A DNA stretch of 64,000 nt from Candidula unifasciata (Eukaryota > Mollusca > Gastropoda > Stylommatophora > Geomitridae). How positions within the stretch are numbered: position 1 is the first letter of the stretch; each line of letters starts with the position of its first letter. Under the pieces are notes generated by a model. That model was given only the letters and a program-made list of their open reading frames with translations, ran no database searches and had not been told where the DNA came from. The stretch covers positions 376,957-440,956 of the forward strand of contig CAJHNH020000504.1 of the NCBI GenBank assembly GCA_905116865.2. The letters run 5' to 3'. The translations under genes were made by a program, and so were the position numbers. Positions 11,561-24,568 of the stretch are shown here, piece after piece.

Positions 11561-13980
11561 TCAAAGGAAATTAAACTAATCCTAAACTTAAAATTTTTTA
11601 TTTCAATGTCAAATCAGTGCAGCTGTATTGAGCAGAAAATGGAAAACAACTAAAACAATTACAAATAAACTAGAAATGTTCATTAACTGGAAATTTAAAA
11701 ATTATTATAGAATCACTAATGTTGAACTTTGTAAGAGAACTTAACAAATTCCAGTAAATCAAGAATGAAATAAAATATGCTGGTGTTGAACAGGACAGTC
11801 TCAGTGTGGCAAAAAATGCATGCTCACATGCACATACTCACTACTATACAAACAAATCCGTTTATGTATTTTCTGTTTAAAAATCTAAAGTACTAAACAG
11901 TTTCTTCTGTGCACACAACCACACAATTTAACTAAATAATCTATTTATATGTTTATTTTCTATTTTGAAAATTCCCAGTAATTGTACACACAAAAAAAAC
12001 ATTCTACTGGAATATGCAACACTGATCGAGCATACACAAGCAGTACCAAATTTTGCTTTTGCATATCTACACACACTACTGTATGATCATATGTTCACAT
12101 TCTGTCTATGGTAAGCATATCTACTAGTAATACTTTCAATAATGAATTAATTACACCAAAACAGAAAAGGCACACATCAGAAAGCCCAAATTTTCCATTA
12201 CTGGAAGCGCATTTGTCAACAAGAAACAAGATTCAAATCACTAACTGATCAGCACTCACGCCCAGAATACATCATCTACAACAGGGTTATTCAACCAAGT
12301 TTACTCAGGGGCAAACATTTTGAAAATGGGGATGGTCACTAGCCAGAGGTCTGAGTCCCAGCATAGAAGATCATTAATACAATGCAACTGGCAATGATCT
12401 ATGGTACACTTGCTAGGCCTTCACAGGTCGAAAGTTTAATAGCTCTGATGTATACAGATGAGTATTTGAAGTGTTGATCAAGGTCAGCATTGGCACACAC
12501 ACACACACACACACACCACAAAGGATGGGAAAAACAATAAAAGGGAATATCAATCAAGTATGACCATATAGATAATGTTTCTAAAGCACTCACGTGAGGA
12601 AACGAACAAGTGGCCACAAATGTAATCATATTAGACTCCATGAAAATGCTCAGAAAATCACAACAATTAATGTACACTCTGAATAGGTAGAAAGCATTCA
12701 GAGCAGAGATCGCAATTAACCCCTAGGCTAATGGACAATGATGAATCTGACGCTGGGGGTAAAGCTCAGTGAAACACGTCTTTGCAATATCTGAGGCACT
12801 ATAACCAACTTCTCATGGGACTATCAGTAGAGGTACTTTTGAGTGTCTGCTGCATCACATGGGACTGAGAACTTTGGTGGTGACATCACAATGTGATAAC
12901 TTCTTTATGAGGCACAAAATAAAAAGCCAGTACATCAAAAAATGTGCCAGAAAAGCATCAGCCAAATAATATTTGTGATGCACTGCAATGCACCATTGTT
13001 TATAAGATATTTTTCATAGTAATTTAATTAGTGCTCATGTGCTAACATGGTTTTGCTGAAGAAGTTGAGGGAGATGGTGGAATCTACATTACACATCCTA
13101 ATGGCAACACAGAGAAAAACTCGTTAGCAGCAGAGAGGCATCAACCCTTCTTTCAGCTGTGCAAACTCCTAATAATAATCCAGTGGAACTAAATAATAAA
13201 GCTGCCATATTCAGACTTGACATTAGCCGTCCAAGTTACCTTATGCTCCTGTCAGGAAAGCATCCTTCATGAAATAAAATTTAAAAAACAAAACAAAAAG
13301 CATGATACCAGCCCACTATAATAATCACAGAAATGGAAAAGTAGGTGAATTTGTGAAAACTGCAGGAAACATCATGCAGCCCCACACATCTCAGAGAGAA
13401 AACTACAACTACAGCATAACAAAACAAAAAAAAAAGACTTGGCAGTAACATGCAAATTAGAATCTTCATACACTGAAAATGACACTTTAAACTTACATCT
13501 CACCTCTATAGTATGGGTTCTTGTAGACTATGCCATTTTTGATGCATCAAAGCAAACTCCAGAGTATGACTTAAAAAATGCCTAGACTTCAAGTCAGAAT
13601 GAAGTCTGGTCTACAGAACTGACCCTGCAAGATAAAACTATGGGTCACTGGTGAAGATATCAAGTGCACCGTCCTGTTTATGACCATGCTAGAATAGATG
13701 CACAACCAACATTGATCACTGAAAAATAATAATTTTTGGTGAATGTATCTTTGGCGGTTTTAAAAAGTGGGCAAAATTGCAGTCTCAAGATGTCTTATTT
13801 ACAACAGATTCTTAACTATGTTGTATTTAGTGAGAACTATCACCACAGTACTCCCAACAGATCCACTGGGCTGGAATAGCTCCACAAGTGAAAATTACAG
13901 ATCACACTCTTCAATGTTGATTAATCAAACTCCTTGTGCCCTTAGTGAAATCTGCATGTCTGGCAGCTCCAGGCTGTAAC
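11561..13980. other. non-coding AT-rich stretch between the two genes
   Basis: Apart from a CA run at about 12497-12516 I see no coding region, RNA gene or clear transposon. It is intergenic between the FkbM gene and the convergent receptor gene, together with the elements that follow. Confidence 0.4.
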
Positions 13981-13989
13981 CCCACATCT

Positions 13990-14187
13990 ACCCCCCCCCC
14001 CCCCCCCTTCTCTCTCTCTCTCTATATATATATATAATAGATATACACACACACACATATATGTATATATATATATATATATATATAGACTCATACGTAT
14101 ACATGTGTGTGTATATATATATACACACACACACACTCCTGTTTATATACACTCACAAATATGTGTGTATATATACACACACACGTA
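13990..14187. repeat. C-tract and (CT)n/(TA)n/(CA)n microsatellites
   Basis: A C homopolymer (about 13990-14007) leads into CT, TA and CA dinucleotide runs up to about 14187. A LINE fragment begins directly after. Confidence 0.9.
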
Positions 14188-14690
14188 TGCGATATGCTGA
14201 TGATATCATTTTGATAGCTGAAGATGAAATACAACTGCAAGAAGTGATGGATATAATTGTAACAGAAAGTGAAAACAAGGGTCTTTGAACAGCAGAAATA
14301 CAGAAGTAATGGTAATTACAAAGAAAGCTGACCCTCCATAATGCAACATCAAAGTAAATGGGACAAACCTCAAGCAAGTTGACATGTTTGAGTTCTTGGG
14401 TACCCTGATAACATCAGATGGAAGATGTTTTAAGGAAGTTTAATGTCGAATAGCTCAAGCAAAGGCAGCATTTTACAAAATAAATAATATTTTTTGCATT
14501 CTTTCTTTGTCAATTAAGACGAGAGAGAGAATTCTTCAAAGTTATATAAATCCTATATTTATATACAGATGTGAATCATGAACAGTTAACAAATTAGTGA
14601 AAACTCATTTGAAAGCTGTGGAGTTGTGGTTTTATAGACATATGATGAGCCTAGACAGATAAAAAGATTAATTAGGACCCACACACCCAC
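14188..14690 (+). pseudogene. RTE-like reverse transcriptase fragment starting at the YADD box
   Basis: The frame opens with RYADDIILIAEDEIQLQEV, the catalytic YxDD region. After stops and frameshifts it continues through KTEVMVITKK, FEFLGTLITSDGR and YRCES-like blocks to a diverged end near 14690. It is 5'-truncated just before YADD, where the microsatellite ends, and is immediately followed by the mariner. Confidence 0.7.
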
Positions 14691-14697
14691 TCACATA

Positions 14698-15985
14698 TAC
14701 AAGATCCGACAATTAAGTAATGAGACTAATTCCATTAAAATTAAAATAATAAACAGTTGAAGATATAACCTGTATTTTATTCAAAGTAAGCCCCTTGTAC
14801 AGCAAGTGGCATGATTTAACAAACACTGGAATTGCCTCTGTAGTTCTTATGTCATTATGGCCTTCAAAGTCGATGTTACAGCCCTTTGGATGTCATCAAT
14901 ATCGTTAAAGAAGCGTCCTTTCAATGGTAACTTTCATTTTAGGAATAGAAAATAATCACAGGGAGGCGAATCTGGGGAGTAGGATACTTGTTTAGGGCCA
15001 CAAATTTATGTACAACTACCGCCCGGTGAGCTGGTGAATTGTCACAAAGAAGGGGAAAAAATTACCGGGTGTTGAATATTTGGGTCGGACTCTGAGAATC
15101 CTTTTCAATAGATGTTTCAAAATACTTAAATAAACTGTAGTTGTGACAGTCTGTCCCTCTGGAATAAATTCTTTGTGAATAACTCCTTTGCTGTCGTAGA
15201 AGCACACCAACAATGTCTTCACTTTAGACTTTTGAAGACGGATTTTTTTGCCTTTTGGTGGTGATGATGTCTTCCACTGAGCATTTTAGCGTTTAGTTGT
15301 GGGATCATAGCAGAAAATCCATATTTCATCTTCTGCAACAATCAGATTTAAGAAATCTTTATTTCTGTGACACATTTTGATGATGTCTTTTGCATACTCA
15401 ACACCCTGATGTTTTTGGTCATCAGACAAAAAAATGTAGAAACCAGCAAGCAACATTTTTCTTGCCCAAATCTTCCACTCAAATTTTATGAATGGTCTCT
15501 CTTTTAACATCAAATTCATCCGCCATCATCCTCACAGTCGAACAATGAATATCTTGTTTCCGTTCTCTGACTTTTGCAGTGAGTTCCTCATTACAAACAG
15601 AAACTGGGTGTCTAGGTCTAGTTGCATTAGTAATCTTTTCTACACCACTTTTGAATCATGAATACCACCTGAAAATCTGTGTACGAGATAAACAATTATT
15701 CCCATAAACTTGTCACATCAATTCAACTGACTCAATGGCGCTTTTTCTGAGTTTTAAACAGAATTTAATGTTAGCTTTTTGCTCCATGCTGATTTCATAA
15801 CAATGCACATCTAACTAGGTCAATAAAATGGCGGCTTGTTTGTAGTCTGTTTATCAGGCGGTGATGCAAAGTTGCTAGGTTATAGATGAAGGTTGCCTCT
15901 TTGGATTCCATGCTTTGCTTCATATATGACATTTTTGTCTTGGCAATAAAAAATCAGTCTCATTACTTAATTGTCGGACCTTGTA
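14698..15985 (-). mobile_element. complete mariner-like transposon with decayed transposase
   Basis: The element spans 14700-15983 (1284 bp, a normal mariner length) and is flanked by TA at 14698-14699 and 15984-15985. Its ends form inverted repeats of about 30 bp containing GACAATTAAGTAATGAGACT, with only a few mismatches. The transposase reads on the minus strand, from a Met near 15788 towards 14830, but is broken by several stops and frameshifts. Longer intact pieces include HRNKDFLNLIVAEDEIWIF, which holds the first catalytic Asp region, and KTLLVCFYDSKGVIHKEFIP. It cannot encode an active enzyme. A related fragment is at 43350-44030. Confidence 0.9.
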
Positions 15986-16069
15986 AATGTATATGTGTGT
16001 GTGTATATACACACACACACAAATATATATATAGAAGAGAACTCAGACAGCACAGAAAAAAATACACAG

Positions 16070-18835
16070 ATGCTCAATATTCTGCAGCTGAACATCTGTG
16101 GAATAAGAAATAAGAAACTTGAACTCGCCAAACTGCTAAACAACCACAGGGTACACGTGGCTGCCCTACAAGAAACCCTGCATAAAGACTCTGATCTGCA
16201 TCTCACTGGATATACTAGTTATGCCTGTAAGTGCAATGACTGCCGGGGCATAGTGACCTATATCAGAAATGACATACAAGGAGATGTAACAATGCTGTCG
16301 ACATCTCACCCTACAGATGTGCAAAAAATAACTATCTGGCACAATGGAAGCAAATATACGATATACAACGTGTACAGCCCACCTCAGACAACATGCAACA
16401 TACCAGAACTATACAAGACACAGTACCATAAAACCCTTCTTGTTGGTGACTTCAACGGACACTCGCCACGTTGGGGTTACCCTGACTACAATAGCACAGG
16501 GAAATACATCGAAGATACTTGTGAAACAACTAACCTATTAGTGCTGCAGGACACAGAGTCTACACCTACACTGTTACACAGGGCCCACCTATCTCTCAGC
16601 CGACCAGACCTGACCATCTGCTCATCCGACATAGCAGACGCAAGCTATCCCCAAGTCCTGGATGACATAGGAAGTGACCACAAACCTATACTCACAACTG
16701 TAAGCTCCACTGCTAAATTACGCTTCAAGCAGAGAACCCGTTGGAATTTCCGAAAAGCAAACTGGAAACTATTTCAGGAAACATCTGACTGCCTCCTGGG
16801 AAGAATTGACAACAGCTGTGTGGAAACTTTTTGTGAAGACATAACACAAGCAATCCTGAATGCAGCGTCGAAAGCCATCCCAAGGGGCAGCCGGAAGGCA
16901 TATAAACCTTTTTGGAATCAAGAAATTCAAAATACTATATCTGAAAGGAATAAAGCAAGAATATTGCTCGAAACTGCACGTTCAACAGAAGCAAAGATCC
17001 AATACAATAAAGCATGTGCCAGAGTAAAGCTTGTAGTTAATAAGGCTAAAAGAGATAAATGGACAGAAACTTGCTCCAACTTAGACCTTAGGCAGAATGG
17101 AAATAAAGCATGGACTTTAGTTAAAAACCTCTCTGGAGAAAGTAGAAGGGTGAACCCAAAACCAGTGACAGATGGGAGTAAGACAATCACTGAAGACAAG
17201 AAGAAAGCAGAACATTTCAATCATTATTTTGCCTCAGTTAACAGAGCAGGTAAGCTGTCAGAACTCAATAGAACACAGCTCTCTCAGTTGAAGAAACAAG
17301 AGAGAGCTCCAACAGCCAGCGACTCCCTTTTTGAAAATGAATTTAGCATGGATGAATTAGAGCAAGCCCTGAAGAAATTAAAACCTAGAAAATCTCCAGG
17401 CCCAGATAAGATCCACAACGAAATGCTGCTACATCTTGGCCGGTCTGGGAGAGAAGTAGTTCTCAGGCTTATTAATAAAACTTGGAGGTCAAGCAAACTT
17501 CCAAAGGCATGGAGGAATGCATATATCGTCCCCATTCTTAAAACCAAAAAGCCTCCAGATGACCCCAAAAGCTACCGCCCGATATCCTTAACATCATGCT
17601 TGGGCAAAGTTGCAGAAAGAATGATAAACAGGCGCTTATATTGGTTCCTTGAGAGTTCTGGTGTTCTATGCCATGAACAGGCAGGCTTCAGAACCAACAG
17701 CTGCACAGAAGACCAGCTGTTCAGACTGACACAAAGAATACATGATGGCTTCCAGAATAAGAAACACACAGTGGCAGTCTTTGTCGACCTCCAGCAGGCC
17801 TATGACAGAGTATGGAGAAAAGGTCTCCTGATGAAGATGATGAGCATAGGAATACATGGCAGATTATATAACTGGGTGAAATACTTCCTGATAGATAGAA
17901 CAATCCAGACTAAGATGCACAACGCAATCTCTTCTAAAGAAGTCTTAGAGGAGGGCTTGCCACAAGGCTCATCATTGAGCTGTACACTATTCCTAATCTT
18001 TATCAATGACCTGCCAGAACAAATCAAGGCCGAAAAAGCCTTGTACGCTGATGACCTAGCAATATGGCAGAGTCATGAAAATGTGGAAAGTGGAGCCCAA
18101 AGACTGAATGGAGACCTTAGAAGACTGCATGAGTTCTGCCAAAGATGGAAACTCAAGGTTAACTGTGCAAAGACGGTCTACACAATCTTTACCAAAAGCC
18201 ACCAAGTAGCAAGGAAGAATATTAACCTGAGGTTAGACAAACACCAAGTGATGAAAGAAGAGCATCCCACATACCTTGGAGTCACACTTGACCGGCAGCT
18301 CAGCCTCAAGAACCATATTGAAAACATCAGGAATAAGGCATTGAGGCGGTTACAGTTATTAAAGAGACTTGCAGGTACATCATGGGGATCAGACAAGGAA
18401 ACTCTGAGGGGCTTATATCTAGGATATGTTCGCTCTGTGATAGAGTACAACAACTCACTGCTTACAACTTGCTCCAAAACTAACCTTGAGACTCTTGACA
18501 GAGTACAAAATAATGCCCTCCGATTAATCTGCGGAGCTATGCAGTCTACACCAACTGCTGCATGTGAAATCCATACAAATGTGGAACCCCTCGGGTTGCG
18601 GAGAGAAAAAGCCACTTTAGAAATTTATGAAAGATGCGTTAGGAAAAATTGTAACCATCCTAATAGACATCTTGTAGAAAACTGGGAATCCAAACAAAGA
18701 ATAAAGCACAAATCGGTTTTACACTGTGTTAATGAAATTCAGGCCAGATACCACCTCCCAGAAAGACGTCAAGGAATTCAGAATGTTGCAAGAAACCTAC
18801 CACCACATGCTCGCTTTAAAGCTCCAGAAGTCTGA
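16070..18835 (+). CDS. I-like LINE polyprotein, endonuclease and reverse transcriptase part
   Basis: An uninterrupted frame runs from Met at 16070 (MLNILQLNICGIRNKK) to a TGA at 18833-18835, 921 residues. Residues about 1-220 are an APE-type endonuclease: QLNICG, LQETL, VGDFNGHSPRWG and the final SDHKPI. The reverse transcriptase follows at about 440-760, with KPRKSPGPDKI, YRPISLTSCLGK, FVDLQQAYDRVW, GLPQGSSLS and the catalytic ALYADDLAIW. A thumb and connection region follow. RNase H continues in the same frame after the stop. No gag-like ORF1 is found upstream: the copy begins in a TG/TA/CA microsatellite directly after the mariner, so it is 5'-truncated. Absence of frameshifts suggests a recent insertion. 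Confidence 0.85.
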   Translation: MLNILQLNICGIRNKKLELAKLLNNHRVHVAALQETLHKDSDLHLTGYTSYACKCNDCRGIVTYIRNDIQGDVTMLSTSHPTDVQKITIWHNGSKYTIYNVYSPPQTTCNIPELYKTQYHKTLLVGDFNGHSPRWGYPDYNSTGKYIEDTCETTNLLVLQDTESTPTLLHRAHLSLSRPDLTICSSDIADASYPQVLDDIGSDHKPILTTVSSTAKLRFKQRTRWNFRKANWKLFQETSDCLLGRIDNSCVETFCEDITQAILNAASKAIPRGSRKAYKPFWNQEIQNTISERNKARILLETARSTEAKIQYNKACARVKLVVNKAKRDKWTETCSNLDLRQNGNKAWTLVKNLSGESRRVNPKPVTDGSKTITEDKKKAEHFNHYFASVNRAGKLSELNRTQLSQLKKQERAPTASDSLFENEFSMDELEQALKKLKPRKSPGPDKIHNEMLLHLGRSGREVVLRLINKTWRSSKLPKAWRNAYIVPILKTKKPPDDPKSYRPISLTSCLGKVAERMINRRLYWFLESSGVLCHEQAGFRTNSCTEDQLFRLTQRIHDGFQNKKHTVAVFVDLQQAYDRVWRKGLLMKMMSIGIHGRLYNWVKYFLIDRTIQTKMHNAISSKEVLEEGLPQGSSLSCTLFLIFINDLPEQIKAEKALYADDLAIWQSHENVESGAQRLNGDLRRLHEFCQRWKLKVNCAKTVYTIFTKSHQVARKNINLRLDKHQVMKEEHPTYLGVTLDRQLSLKNHIENIRNKALRRLQLLKRLAGTSWGSDKETLRGLYLGYVRSVIEYNNSLLTTCSKTNLETLDRVQNNALRLICGAMQSTPTAACEIHTNVEPLGLRREKATLEIYERCVRKNCNHPNRHLVENWESKQRIKHKSVLHCVNEIQARYHLPERRQGIQNVARNLPPHARFKAPEV

Positions 18836-20036
<1,201 letters not shown>

Positions 20037-20115
20037 ATACTTTTAACAATAAAAATGAAAGATGAATCTATATCTGTATATTGAAAATATGAAATAAATG
20101 TTGCTTCAGTTATGG

Positions 20116-20121
20116 TTTATT
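20116..20121 (-). promoter_or_regulatory. candidate polyadenylation signal of the LDLR-like gene
   Basis: On the minus strand AATAAA (in CACCAATAAACC) lies 30 bp after the proposed stop codon. Its use would give a very short 3' UTR that excludes the microsatellite and the LINE. Confidence 0.4.
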
Positions 20122-20150
20122 GGTGAGGCTGCTCAATGAAAGGTTTCTTG

Positions 20151-20189
20151 TCACACCGCATCACTTAATGGATTTAATGGCTGCAGAGT
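20151..20189 (-). CDS. LDLR/VLDLR-like receptor, terminal coding exon (exon H)
   Basis: The minus strand shows a strong acceptor (long T-rich tract, then TTCTTCTCCAG) followed in phase 0 by 12 codons, TLQPLNPLSDAV, and TGA. It follows in frame from exon G, which also ends in phase 0. A short acidic-hydrophobic end after NPxY and a QPL/EPL-like block fit what is known of invertebrate lipophorin receptor tails. The exon is small and was chosen from splice signal, phase and tail likeness, so it is the least certain exon of the gene. Confidence 0.55.
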   Translation of the reverse strand, partial: TLQPLNPLSDAV

Positions 20190-21344
20190 CTGGAGAAGAA
20201 AAAAAATGTGACAAAATCAGTGTGTAACAGACGAGAAGATGAAATAAAAGATACATCCAGTTAAATATTTAACATCATCAATTAAAATAGAAATCATGCA
20301 GCAAATGAAAACTAAATTCTGATGACATAGATTGCAACAACTATGTGGAGCACTAGATTTACAAAATAATATTCCCATCTCCCGTACAGTTTTTTTTGTG
20401 TGTGTAGAAAACAGATTACTTGTTTATTTAAAAAAAATCTTTTTATGTGTTACATTTCACCTGCTTTACAGGTATCTATTCTAGAGCAGCTAAGAGCACT
20501 CCTAACTTCACTCCCCACAGTCATCTGATATTTTAACCCCTCTGCCCCATGTACCAAAAACAAAAACAAAAAAAAGGGATGTCCTTGTTAGAATTCCAGA
20601 ACAAATCTGTAAAAAAAACAACAATTTTTACACAGATCACTAATAAATGTGTTACAACTGTATTTGTCTACATTTTAAAATTTTGTTTTGAAAAATATAG
20701 AAATTGCAAGGGAGTAATAAATAAACATGACTAGGGTGAAGCATTAAAAGGAATACATCTCCCTGGGCCTAAAAGACACACATGTATCAGGTAACTAATG
20801 CTGTGATCCTTTGACCTTTATCATTGAGGATTGCCAAAAATAAATCTAATATCAACTTGGCCTGAAAAAAAGCAATTAAGCTCAAAGAAAAACCTCAATA
20901 AATGCTATTGATAGTTTAAGTTTTTGTATCCTAGCCTCCTAAATGTTTCTGCAGGTGCTAACTCAGCCAACAATATTTACTATGTGTCTCCTAAACAGGT
21001 GACTATATACAAGAGGGAAAAGTGACACTGGGAATTGAACCCAGCTGCAAGTGTCAGTTTTTCAGCTTTTCAGGGTGAAAGGGTTAAAACTAGGGCTGTA
21101 CCAAATATTCGCTTCGGGGCCGAATAGTAGAGCTATTGACTATTCGGTATTCGGCCGAATAGTTGCGGTCGGGCCGAATACGAATAGTAGTTACCTTACA
21201 CCCCCTTCTGCATACACTGCCTTAATGCTGACAACATGCAACGACTGGTTTTGTTCATAGCTAATGCAGCTTTCCTGAATTAACTAAACTGTCAGTGACA
21301 GTTTAGTTACTTGTTATAATACTTAGGATTCTTTCTTACTTACT

Positions 21345-22061
21345 TTACTTTTTCCTTCCACGTATGCCGCTAAGCGTTGTGGGGAGATGCAAGTTCCTGT
21401 CATAAGCAAGGCGGGCAGCATCTGATGTTCTGAGGCCACGCTTTTGGCAGGTTTCGGAGACCCCGTCAATCCACCGTTTCCTTGGTCTTCCTCTTGCCTT
21501 ATATCCTGAGCTTCTTTGGTTGAAAATTTGTGATGTTATTTGATCATTTTTCATCCTGGTTAGATGTCCAAACCATTTCATTCTTTGATGTTCTATGTAG
21601 TCTAAACATGGCGTAGTTTTGACAGTGTTTCTAATGTCTATATTCTTTATCCTGTCTAGTCTGGTCTTATTCGCTGCTTTTCTTAGACATTTCATTTCAC
21701 AGGCTTCTATTTTTCTTTCATGGGTCTTGTTGATTGTCCATGTTTGGCACTGGTAGCAGAGTGTTGGAATGAAGATGGTGTTTATCAATTGTCTTTTGGT
21801 CTTCATGGTTATATCTGGATGTTTAAGCAGAGGTGATAGTTGGTATGTGACAGCATTTGCTTTCTGTATTCTTGTTTCTATCTCTCTGTCCATTCTTCCA
21901 TCCTCTGTAAATATACTGCCCAAGTATTTGAACTCTTTGGTTTGCTTGATTTTGGCACTTCCAACATTTATATTCAGTGGCCTGTGTGTTCTGCTGATCT
22001 TCATAACTTCTGTTTTTTCTGTACTGATTCTCATATTATGTTGTAAACAGCTGTTGTTGAG
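21345..22061 (-). mobile_element. RTE-like LINE 3' fragment nested in the hAT element
   Basis: An open minus-strand frame of 229 residues covers the RT thumb through the C-terminus: STEKTEVMKISRTHRPLN, FKYLGSIFTEDGRMDREIET, FIPTLCYQCQTWTINKTHER, CEMKCLRKAANKTR, QRMKWFGHLTRM, GRPRKRWIDGVSETC and a final LAYDRNLH. The RT core with YADD is missing. It is the least decayed RTE-like copy in the window and serves as reference for the other fragments. Confidence 0.8.
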
Positions 22062-22149
22062 ATTCTTTCATTCCTAGTTATTAGTTACCACAGACTGACT
22101 GAAGGATGCAAAACATAAAATGTTTTTAAATGTTTACTATTCTGTACGA

Positions 22150-22830
22150 ATACCAACTAGACATGGAAAGAATAAACTCTGGCCACATCCAAGTCGATAA
22201 TATGAAAATCAAACAAACGGAAACATATAAGTACTTGGGTGCAAACTTCAACTGCTCCAACATGCTAAGAGAAGAAATACAATCTAGAATACAATCTAGA
22301 AAAAAAAGAAAGTATACTATGCCCTTCAACATCTGCTAAAGTCAAAGTGTCTGTCTCGCAACACCAAATGAAAATATATAAAACGTTGATAAAGCCAGTC
22401 GTTTTATATGGCTCTGAAACTTGAAGCAGAAATAAAAGAGATGAGGCCTTATTACAGGTTTTCGAAAACAACTAACATTTGTCTAACAACAAATCTTTGG
22501 AGCCATCAAAGATGCTAACAGCGGGGAATGGAGAGTGAGAAGCAACAACGTAACACATAATCTGTTTAAATCACCATTGATCACTGGCATCATGAGAGCT
22601 AACAAACTAAAATGGTAGGGGCATATTGAAAAAATGTCAGATGACAGAGAAGTAAAAACTGTATACACCTGAGAGAGGAATGGGCGTAGACCATGAGGCA
22701 GACAAAAAAGAATTTCGAGAGATAATGTCCAGTCAGACCTGCAAACAACTGGTGTCACAAATTATGAAGATAAGGCCAGCCGAGTGATACCTGCAGCAGT
22801 AAACCTCAAGGGCTCAGAATGCTGAAGAAG
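22150..22830 (+). mobile_element. second LINE RT fragment nested in the hAT element
   Basis: On the + strand, after a broken start, INSGHIQVDNMKIKQTETYK and YLGANFNCSNMLREEIQSRI can be read, then a decayed thumb and C-terminal part with several stops. It is a different lineage from the neighbouring minus-strand fragment. Its 3' end lies before the right subterminal repeats of the hAT element. Confidence 0.6.
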
Positions 22831-23214
22831 AAGATGACTATTCTGTGCTACTTTATGTGAAGTAAAAGTTGAGCATACATTTGACATTATGAAATGTTTT
22901 TTTTTAAATTATATTTTTTTAGATATATTTTATACGCTATACACTATTCGTATTTGTATTCAGCCGAATAGTTGGTCCCGCTATTCGTATTCGGCCGAAT
23001 ATTGAAAATCACTATTCGGTACAGCCCTAGTTAAAACACTGCTATAATGCTTTTATTATTACTTGTTGCTCATCTGCCTCTGCTTCTCCACTTAATTTAA
23101 CAAAATACAGTCTTAGCTTGCCAAATTCTGTACTTTACCTCTGTGATGCAGCTTCAATCTGATGTTATCCATATGCCTTGAAACCTAACTTCTGTACATT
23201 TCCTAAATTAATAC

Positions 23215-23520
23215 CACTGCCCTAAATTTAGATATGGGCAGATCTATTTATTAGAAAATCTTACTTCTGTCTTTCTATTTTTCATGTTGAAGCCCAGTTC
23301 CTCACATTGTAGGCCAACAGCACTTATTATTTTCTTTAGTTCCTTCCAATGTATTGCTATCAAGACAGTGTCCTCAATTCAATATAAATTATTTACATTA
23401 CAACAGCTGCCATATTGTGTAAATCTTCTATAGATCTTATACATGACTTGGAATCTGGCTGACACTCAACAAATAAGGAAAAGGTAAGACGGATTGCTAT
23501 AGGTACCATTGGAATTGAAT
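23215..23520 (-). mobile_element. decayed LINE reverse transcriptase fragment
   Basis: Minus-strand reading gives an RT palm-like series around the catalytic region (EDTVLIA in place of ADDTVLIA), followed by CEELGFNMKNRKTEVRF. It is short, with stops. Confidence 0.5.
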
Positions 23521-24022
23521 TCTTTGTTGACTGCTGAAGATGGAAATGGAGTGCTTATGGAAATGATCCCAGTGCTATGATGTTGGTTCTTATGTTTGAA
23601 GTATGGTTTACCAGAAACTTAAAAAGAAAGTAATTTGCAACTGCTTTCTTTTTGGCAGTGATCATAATAATTGATGACCATATTCATTGTCATTTTATGT
23701 CGGGAACATGAGATCATGACAAACAACTATTTTTTGTTTGCAAGAATATTTAGCTAAAATAAAATTAAGAATGCAGTCCAACTCAAAAAATAAAATTCAA
23801 GTTTTGTGCAACAAAATAAGACAGTGAGGAAGACAATTAAATACTTGTCCATTGTGACATTTCTGTTCCTGTTTGTTGCTAAAGACTGGCAAACATTTGC
23901 TTTAATGTATATATTTTTTGTTAAATTCCTATTAATATTTTTACTATTTTATAATTACTGGAGAAAAAAATCAGGGCTTTTGGACTTGAATGTTGTTGTT
24001 TTCATTGCTGAGCCAGAAGCAC

Positions 24023-24568
24023 TTGAGCATGGCTCATTTGGCTCAGTGTCTTGAGCATCGAAGCCCTTGAGCATGGCTCATTTGGCTCAGTGTCTTGAGC
24101 ATCAAAGCCCTTGAGCATGGCTCATTTGGCTCAGTGTCTTGAGCATCGAAGCCCTTGAGCATGGCTCATTTGGCTCAGTGTCTTGAGCATCGAAGCCCTT
24201 GAGCATGGCTCATTTGGCTCAGTGTCTTGAGCATCGAAGCCCTTGAGCATGGCTCATTTGGCTCAGTGTCTTGAGCATGGCTCATTTGGCTCAGTGTCTT
24301 GAGCATCGAAGCCCTTGAGCATGGCTCATTTGGCTCAGTGTCTTGAGCATCGAAGCCCTTGAGCATGGCTCATTTGGCTCAGTGTCTTGAGCATGGCTCA
24401 TTTGGCTCAGTGTCTTGAGCATCGAAGCCCTTGAGCATGGCTCATTTGGCTCAGTGTCTTGAGCATCGAAGCCCTTGAGCATGGCTCATTTGGCTCAGTG
24501 TCTTGAGCATCGAAGCCCTTGAGCATGGCTCATTTGGCTCAGTGTCTTGAGCATCGAAGCCCTTGAGC
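24023..24568. repeat. 44-bp minisatellite with 28-bp short units
   Basis: About 11 tandem copies of a 44-bp unit and two 28-bp units that lack the final 16 bp (which reads TTGAGCATCGAAGCCC). Each unit is itself an internal TTGAGCAT duplication. Copies are almost identical (one has ATCAAAG for ATCGAAG), so the array is young or homogenised. Frames through it on both strands are repeat artefacts. Confidence 0.95.

Larger units (their letters stand above)
21083..23037. mobile_element. non-autonomous hAT element with 8-bp target duplications
   Basis: GTTAAAAC occurs at 21083-21090 and again, identically, at 23030-23037. Between them the 1939-bp element begins TAGGGCTGTACC and ends with its exact reverse complement GGTACAGCCCTA. 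Beyond the terminal 12 bp both ends are rich in ATTCGGCCGAAT-type palindromes and CGAATA boxes, typical subterminal transposase-binding repeats of hAT elements. An 8-bp duplication and YAGGG-type ends are hAT hallmarks. No hAT transposase is present. The interior is two LINE fragments in opposite orientations. Confidence 0.9.

Noticed and set aside
12280..12960. Possible hAT-type MITE (AGGGTTATTCAACC start)
   Set aside because: No matching inverted end or target duplication could be found.
24023..24568. CRISPR-like array
   Set aside because: The repeats are directly adjacent without unique spacers and lie in an intron of an animal gene, so this is a minisatellite.
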